Source: Streptomyces sp. 35G-GA-8 (GTDB taxonomy: Bacteria; Actinomycetota; Actinomycetes; Streptomycetales; Streptomycetaceae). From it: DNA of 64,000 bases. The DNA is taken from positions 1 to 64,000 of the forward strand of contig NZ_JAMHJQ010000021.1 of assembly GCF_023534745.1 (NCBI RefSeq). The letters run 5' to 3'. Below are positions 59,162-64,000 of this stretch, one piece after another (position 1 is the first letter of the stretch; each line of letters begins with the position of its first letter). Made by a program: the position numbers and the translations under genes. Below the pieces are notes generated by a model that saw only the letters and a program-made list of their open reading frames with translations, was not told where the DNA came from and did not search any database.

Positions 59162-59947
59162 ATGGACAATGTGTGCACGGTGACATCGGGGGACGGCACC
59201 CCGATCGCGTACCGGCGGTCGGGGGACGGGCCGCCGGTGATTCTGGTGGGGGGCGCGCTCGACACCGCCGAATCCGACGCCCCGCTGGCAAAGCTGCTCG
59301 CGCCGCGCTTCGATGTGATCACCTATGACCGGCGCGGGCGCGGTGCCAGCGGCGAGAGCGGTCCGTACGCGGTGGAGCGGGAGACCGAGGATCTGGCCGC
59401 GCTCGTCGAGGTGGCGGGCGGAAGCGCGTCCGTGTACGGCATGTCCTCCGGCGCGGCCCTGGTCCTGGAGGCGACGGCGGCGGGCGTGCCGATCACCCAG
59501 TTCGCCGTGTACGAGCCTCCGTACGCCACCGATCCGGCCGAGCTGCCGGGCAACGCGGCCTATCGCGAGCGGCTCGTGGATCTGCTCGCGCGGGGGCGGC
59601 GGGGCGAGGCGGTGGAGCTGTTCCTCTCGCTGGTGGGGATGGTGCCCGAGATGATCGCCCGGGTGCGCCGGTCCCCGATGTGGCCGGAGCTGGCCGCGCT
59701 GGCGCACACCCTGGCGTACGACAACGCCGTACTGGGCCAGGGGCTCATCCCGGCCGACCGGCTGGCGACGATCAGGACCCGCGCGATGGTGGTGGACGGC
59801 GGCGCCAGCCCGCTGCCGCTGCGCGACGCCGCCCGCGCGGTGGCGCAGGCCCTCCCTCGTGGCCGGCACCGCACGCTGACGGGGCAGACACATGAGGTGG
59901 CACCGCATGTGCTGGCGCCGGTCCTGGCGGAGTTCTTCGCGGCGTAG
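59162..59947 (+). CDS. Alpha/beta hydrolase
   Basis: The 261-residue product contains the oxyanion turn VILVGGALDTAES, the VITYDRRGRGASGESG strand-loop, and the nucleophile elbow VYGMSSGAALVLEA (Ser about 98). A late acidic residue in VVDGGASPLPLRDAA and His in LTGQTHEVAPHVLAP complete the triad. The family includes esterases and peroxidases; substrate is not evident. The gene probably shares a transcript with the DUF427 gene upstream. No strong ribosome site precedes the ATG. Confidence 0.92.
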   Translation: MDNVCTVTSGDGTPIAYRRSGDGPPVILVGGALDTAESDAPLAKLLAPRFDVITYDRRGRGASGESGPYAVERETEDLAALVEVAGGSASVYGMSSGAALVLEATAAGVPITQFAVYEPPYATDPAELPGNAAYRERLVDLLARGRRGEAVELFLSLVGMVPEMIARVRRSPMWPELAALAHTLAYDNAVLGQGLIPADRLATIRTRAMVVDGGASPLPLRDAARAVAQALPRGRHRTLTGQTHEVAPHVLAPVLAEFFAA

Positions 59948-60078
59948 CTCCTCTCGCCGGCGAGGGCGCGTGACTTTGCACCGGTAAGCGCGATTTCTGG
60001 CCGATGGGTCACTTCCGTGGCGTACGCGGCACGCGGACTTGACGTGGGCATGACCACTCGATAGGAGTGGTGCGTTCA

Positions 60079-60195
60079 ACTCGCGTAGACCCCCACTCGC
60101 ATACCCCCGCGCACGCGGACCCACGCGCACGGACCCACGCACGCGGACCCATGCGCGTAGACCCCGCTCGCGCAGACCCCACTCGCGTTGCCCCC
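60079..60195. repeat. Degenerate tandem repeats of about 15 nt
   Basis: About eight units of the form ACTCGCGYAGACCCC or CGCACGCGGACCCA run head to tail through 60079-60195. They end 45 nt before the secreted amidase gene and occupy most of the 292-nt gap 59948-60239. No gene is seen there. Confidence 0.75.
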
Positions 60196-60239
60196 ACGGA
60201 TCCGCTCCGGCGGAGACCGCGAATCGGCCAGGAGGAAGC

Positions 60240-61853
60240 ATGTACCGACGATCGACGCCGGGGAACAGGCCATGGCGGAGGACGCCCTTGAGGAGAACGG
60301 CGCTGTCCGCACTCGGTGGCCTGGTCACCACGGTGCTCCTCGCCACGGCCCAGTCCGCGGGCGCCGCGCCCGCGCCCGTCACCCCGTCCGACCGGGACGG
60401 CATGAGCCGGGCCTTCACCCGGGCCGCGGCCGAATTCGATGTCCCCCGGGACCTGTTGGTGGCCGTCGGCTACGGCGAGACACACCTCGACGGACACCTC
60501 GGCGAACCCAGCCAGGCCAACGGCTACGGGGTGATGCATCTGGTGAGCAATCCGACACACCGCACCCTGGAGAAGGCCGCCGAGCTGACCGGCGAGCGGA
60601 GCACCGAGCTGCGCGAGGACACGACGGCCAACATCCGTGGCGGCGCGGCCGTGTTGCGCGCCTACGCCGACGGGCTGGGGCTGGACACCGCGGAGCGCGG
60701 CGATGTGGACGAGTGGTACCCGGCGGTGGCGCGGTACGGCGGGGCGAGCGACGTCCGCACCGCGCGGCTCTACGCCGACACCGTCTACACGCTCCTCGCG
60801 CAGGGCATCGACGCGGACATCGCGGGCGGCGAGAGTGTCACCGTACGGCCCCGCGCCGTCGAGCCGGAACGCGGCCCGTACGAGGCCGCGGACACGGATC
60901 GGCGGCGCGCCGCGCTCTCCCCCGACTACCCCGACGCGGCGTGGGTGCCGGCCAACTCGGCCAACTACGCCGCCGGCCGGTCCGCGTCGATCAGCAGCGT
61001 GGTCATGCATGTCACGCAGGGCTCCTACGCCGGGACCATCAGCTGGTTCCAGAACCCGTCCTCGAAGGTCAGCTCCCACTACGTGGTCCGCTCCTCGGAC
61101 GGCGCCATCACCCAGATGGTCCGCGACAGCGACACCGCGTACCACGCCCGCTCGGCCAACTCCTCCAGCCTGGGCATAGAGCACGAGGGTTTCGTCAGCG
61201 ACCCGAGCTGGTTCACCGACTCGATGTACCGGTCGTCGGCCGCCCTCACCAAGTACCTCTGCGACCGGTACGGCATACCCAAGGACCGGGCGCACATCGT
61301 CGGCCACTCGGAGGTGCCGGGCAACGACCACACCGATCCGGGACCGAACTGGAACTGGAACTACTTCATGCAGCTGGTGGGAGGCAGCAGCGGCGGCGGG
61401 GGCGGCGGGGGCGTCCAGTTGAGCTTCCCCTCGTACGACACACTGCGCGGCGGCTCGACCGGCGCCCAGGTGAAGGCCGCTCAGACCCTGCTGAACCAGC
61501 AGGGGTACAACGCCGGCACCGTGGACGGCATCTTCGGCAGCGGGACCACGAACGCGGTCAAGTCCTTCCAGAGCGCGCGCGGGCTGCCCGCGGACGGCGT
61601 GGTGGGCGCCCGGACCTGGACGGCGCTGCTCGCGGCCGGGACCACCTCCGTGGTGCGGGAAGGAAGCACCGGCGCCGTGGTGGAGCGTCTTCAGCGCGCG
61701 TTGACGGCGGCCCTCGGCCGGACCGTCTCCGCCGACGGCCAGTTCGGGCCGGGTACGACCCAGGCCGTACGTGAGTACCAGAGCGGCCGCGGGCTGTCCG
61801 TGGACGGCGTAGCCGGTCCCGCGACATGGTCGGCCCTTCAGGCGGGCCGGTAG
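60240..61853 (+). CDS. Secreted N-acetylmuramoyl-L-alanine amidase (PGRP) with two peptidoglycan-binding domains
   Basis: AGGAGG lies just before the ATG; the 537-residue product has a signal peptide (to about residue 43, SAGAAPAP). Domains in order: a helical, lysozyme-like N-terminal region (EFDVPRDLLVAVGYGETHLDGH, Glu in GYGETH), a PGRP/amidase_2 domain (about 240-380) with zinc ligands in VVMHVTQGS and HIVGHSEVPGNDHTDPGP, a Gly-rich linker, and two PG_binding_1 repeats (TGAQVKAAQTLLNQQGYN and TGAVVERLQRALTAALG). It would cleave cell-wall peptide side chains. It is a lone gene preceded by tandem repeats. Confidence 0.93.
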   Translation: MYRRSTPGNRPWRRTPLRRTALSALGGLVTTVLLATAQSAGAAPAPVTPSDRDGMSRAFTRAAAEFDVPRDLLVAVGYGETHLDGHLGEPSQANGYGVMHLVSNPTHRTLEKAAELTGERSTELREDTTANIRGGAAVLRAYADGLGLDTAERGDVDEWYPAVARYGGASDVRTARLYADTVYTLLAQGIDADIAGGESVTVRPRAVEPERGPYEAADTDRRRAALSPDYPDAAWVPANSANYAAGRSASISSVVMHVTQGSYAGTISWFQNPSSKVSSHYVVRSSDGAITQMVRDSDTAYHARSANSSSLGIEHEGFVSDPSWFTDSMYRSSAALTKYLCDRYGIPKDRAHIVGHSEVPGNDHTDPGPNWNWNYFMQLVGGSSGGGGGGGVQLSFPSYDTLRGGSTGAQVKAAQTLLNQQGYNAGTVDGIFGSGTTNAVKSFQSARGLPADGVVGARTWTALLAAGTTSVVREGSTGAVVERLQRALTAALGRTVSADGQFGPGTTQAVREYQSGRGLSVDGVAGPATWSALQAGR

Positions 61854-61911
61854 CGGGACAGGGCCCCCCCTTCCGACCGCACCGACCGCCATCGGACTGA
61901 TCACGCCGAGA

Positions 61912-61947
61912 ACCGCGCGGCCCCGGGAAAGCCCGGGGCCGCGCGGT
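61912..61947. terminator. Bidirectional terminator between convergent amidase and GH35 genes
   Basis: ACCGCGCGGCCCCGGG and CCCGGGGCCGCGCGGT form a perfect 16-bp stem with a 4-nt loop AAAG between convergent genes. Confidence 0.9.
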
Positions 61948-61950
61948 GCG

Positions 61951-64000
61951 TCAGGCCCGGCGGACGGTGAACTCGGCGCGCCGTACCCGCAGCACCGTCC
62001 GTCCGCCCTCCGTCGACACACGGGCGCCGTCGCAGACCGCCCCGCCCTCCACCGCGACCACCGATTCGCGGCCTTCCGCGCCCCCGCCGCCCTCCCCGCC
62101 GAGCGCGCGGAAGGTCGCCCTGTCGTCGGCCACACCGGTGAGTTCCGCCGTCGCGTACGCGATCCTCAGCCCGCCCGCCACCAGTCCGAGCGGCAGCATC
62201 GCCCCCGTACGCCCCGGCAGGTGCAGCTTCTCGCCGCCGAAGAGGGGTTTGCCGTGTTCGGTGACCGTGAAGTCCTGGTCGTAGCCGGAGGAGACGTTGA
62301 AGGCGTGCAGCAGCCGTCCACGCGCGTCGTCCGCCGTCGTCAGCAGGAAGACACCCGGATCGGTCGCGCTGTGCCCGAGGGCGGGTGCGGCGTCCAGCGC
62401 GCGGAAGGCGCGGCCCCAGAAGGTCAGATCGCACTGGTAGTCCGTGGTGATCACCACGGCCCGCCCCCGGCCCACGGGGATGTCGAAGCCACAGCCCTTG
62501 CCCGTGGAGAGCTCGCGCAGCACCGTCGTACCGCGCGCGGGCGCGCACAACTGGGCGCGGGAGAGGCGCACTTCCGGCAGGGGCGCCGCCCAGCCGTGGG
62601 CGGTGACCGAGAGCCAGAACCGGTTCGCGTCGGTCAGTGTGTCGCCAACCGTGAGCCCCAGCGCCTCCGCGAGCACCGTGCACCGCCGGTCGGCCATGTC
62701 CTTGACCGGGAGCCTGCCGGACAGCAGCAGCTTTCCGCCCGCTTCGAGATAGCGGACCAGCCCGCGCTGGAGCTCCGCCCCCAGATGCTCGCCGGTGGCC
62801 AGCGCGAGCACCGGTACGCGCGCCGGGTCGAGGTCGCCCGCCTGGAGGTTGACGCTCCGGTAGCGGAAACCGCCGAGGAGCATCGCGCGGGCCAGGGAGC
62901 CCCGGGGGCCGGCGCCGCGCGTGTTCACCGCTTCGTCCAGCACCCGCTGGACCGACGCGAGCTTCGGCGGGTGGTACTCGGTCAGATAGTGATCGGGTAC
63001 GAAGCCGAGCGCCACCTCGTCATAGGTCGCCCGCATCGGCGCGAGGACCTCGGCGAGCCCGCCCATGGCACGTACCGTCCGGCGCGTCGACGCGTAGCTG
63101 ACGCCAGGACGGCCCTCCGGATCGACCGGCGCCGCGAAGCCGTGCCGCTCCCCCGTGATGCCGATGCGGTCGTTCCCGTCGCCCGTCGGCTTGTCGAGCT
63201 TCGGGTTGAATCCGCCCGCGAACAGGTAGTAGTTGATCATTTTCGCGCCCTGCGCCACACAGAGACGTGTCTTCAGATCGACCCCGGACGGGCTGGTCTG
63301 ACTGTCCATGTTCTGCCCGTAGTCGGCGTGCCCCGCGTCGAACTCCAGCGCCGTGACAGGTTGATCCTTGTCATTGACCGCGTCCATGAAGGCATTGATC
63401 AGATACAGATCGGTGACATTGCGCAGGGTCAGATCGCCCAGATAGAAGTCCGCGCCCGAGATCGTCCCCTCGATCCCCGCGTAGGTCTCCATCAGCTGGC
63501 TGATGCCGATGGGGAAGGGCTCGGCACGGCTGTCGGAGGTGCCGTGGATGTTGATGACGAACGGGATGCCCGTGACGCCGTCCGCCTCGGCGGCCCGGCG
63601 CAGCTCGGTGACGTACCGCGCGAAGCGGCCCCGCATGAACCGGCCCAGATCGTGCATCAGTGCCGCGCCGTACGCGTCCTCGGGGTGGCGGATCGCCTTG
63701 CGCCGTCCGGCCGGGTCCGCATCGGCGAACGGGTAGCGGCCGGCCAGTTCTTCCCCGTACTCCTCGCGCAGCCAGCCGTCGAAGTCCGCCGTCAGATGGT
63801 CCGTGAGATCGGGCGAGTTGCTGACCCACGCCAGCATGCCGATCTCGTTGTCGAGCTGTACGGAGACGACGGGGCCGCCCCTGCCGCGCAGCCGTCGCGC
63901 GAGCACCGGCATCACGGCCGCGTACCAGCGGCGCGCCTCGTCGAGGAAGGCGGGCGCGAGGTAGTCGACGGTGGGGGTGGTGGCGGGGGCGTCGTACCAG
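61951..64000 (-). CDS. GH35 beta-galactosidase (5' end beyond window)
   Basis: The frame is open from the window edge (first residues WYDAPATTPTVDYLAPAFLD) to its stop, at least 683 residues. The GH35 barrel shows GGPVVSVQLDNEIGM, with the acid/base Glu in Asn-Glu (NEI), and the nucleophile region PVTALEFDAGHADYGQN. C-terminal beta domains with a Gly-rich loop (GGEGGGGAEG) follow, ending VLRVRRAEFTVRRA. GH35 enzymes release beta-galactose from plant or other galactans. The N-terminus and any signal peptide are outside the window, so location in the cell is unknown. Confidence 0.85.
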   Translation of the reverse strand, partial: WYDAPATTPTVDYLAPAFLDEARRWYAAVMPVLARRLRGRGGPVVSVQLDNEIGMLAWVSNSPDLTDHLTADFDGWLREEYGEELAGRYPFADADPAGRRKAIRHPEDAYGAALMHDLGRFMRGRFARYVTELRRAAEADGVTGIPFVINIHGTSDSRAEPFPIGISQLMETYAGIEGTISGADFYLGDLTLRNVTDLYLINAFMDAVNDKDQPVTALEFDAGHADYGQNMDSQTSPSGVDLKTRLCVAQGAKMINYYLFAGGFNPKLDKPTGDGNDRIGITGERHGFAAPVDPEGRPGVSYASTRRTVRAMGGLAEVLAPMRATYDEVALGFVPDHYLTEYHPPKLASVQRVLDEAVNTRGAGPRGSLARAMLLGGFRYRSVNLQAGDLDPARVPVLALATGEHLGAELQRGLVRYLEAGGKLLLSGRLPVKDMADRRCTVLAEALGLTVGDTLTDANRFWLSVTAHGWAAPLPEVRLSRAQLCAPARGTTVLRELSTGKGCGFDIPVGRGRAVVITTDYQCDLTFWGRAFRALDAAPALGHSATDPGVFLLTTADDARGRLLHAFNVSSGYDQDFTVTEHGKPLFGGEKLHLPGRTGAMLPLGLVAGGLRIAYATAELTGVADDRATFRALGGEGGGGAEGRESVVAVEGGAVCDGARVSTEGGRTVLRVRRAEFTVRRA

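Noticed and set aside
60079-60195. CRISPR-like array
   Set aside because: Units are about 15 nt, degenerate, without distinct spacers, and no cas gene is present.

Overview
The window is high-GC actinobacterial chromosome, almost certainly Streptomyces. It has GTG and TTG starts, Tat and lipoprotein secretion signals, a conservon GTPase tail at the left edge, and a gene order (acyl-CoA carboxylase, cimA, ilvE, leuB, pruA and proline dehydrogenase, serA, ilvC-ilvN-ilvB, a GGDEF/EAL protein, gatB-gatA-gatC, an RmdB-like protein, ligA) that I recall as the core-chromosome order around SCO5493-SCO5541 of S. coelicolor. That comparison is from memory and was not aligned. Most genes lie on the minus strand. 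I saw no tRNA, rRNA, CRISPR array, insertion sequence or prophage gene.

Layout. Positions 1-2,029 hold the tail of a CvnD-like GTPase and the epsilon and beta subunits of acyl-CoA carboxylase (accE, accB). Positions 2,181-10,774 are an accessory secretome block: a PL8 polysaccharide lyase, a small M15-like exoprotein, YceI, a Gly-rich membrane protein, a LacI regulator and a GH30 glycosidase with a ricin-type lectin. Positions 10,837-27,792 are amino-acid metabolism: cimA, ilvE and leuB for branched-chain synthesis, a secreted phosphoesterase, an AAC(2')-like acetyltransferase, proline catabolism with a divergent PucR regulator, serA, and ilvBNC. The ilvB leader is textbook ribosome-mediated attenuation: a promoter, a 13-residue peptide with Ile-Leu-Val-Leu, and a U-tract terminator. 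A terminator of the same kind precedes cimA.

Positions 27,814-45,739 are mixed accessory genes: a dual GGDEF/EAL membrane protein whose EAL half has lost key residues, dehydrogenases and reductases, a PQQ-type dehydrogenase lipoprotein, a large LAL-type LuxR regulator, an MMPL exporter, a phospholipase C, and a permease coupled to a universal-stress-like protein. Positions 45,927-51,492 are the GatCAB amidotransferase genes (glutaminyl/asparaginyl-tRNA formation). Here gatA and gatB are separated by an 80-residue membrane protein and then by a two-gene AAA ATPase plus TOPRIM-like (DUF4276/RloB-type) cassette. The cassette's last gene overlaps the gatB start by 4 nt, and palindromes and a hairpin precede its first gene. 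This resembles split OLD/RloAB/PARIS-type anti-phage systems and is the best candidate here for an unusual system. Positions 51,706-64,000 hold an RmdB-like c-di-GMP enzyme, ligA in a chain of 4-nt overlaps with a MetE-like protein and an SDR, a LOG-family protein, DUF427, a hydrolase, a secreted amidase with two peptidoglycan-binding domains, and a GH35 beta-galactosidase cut by the right edge.
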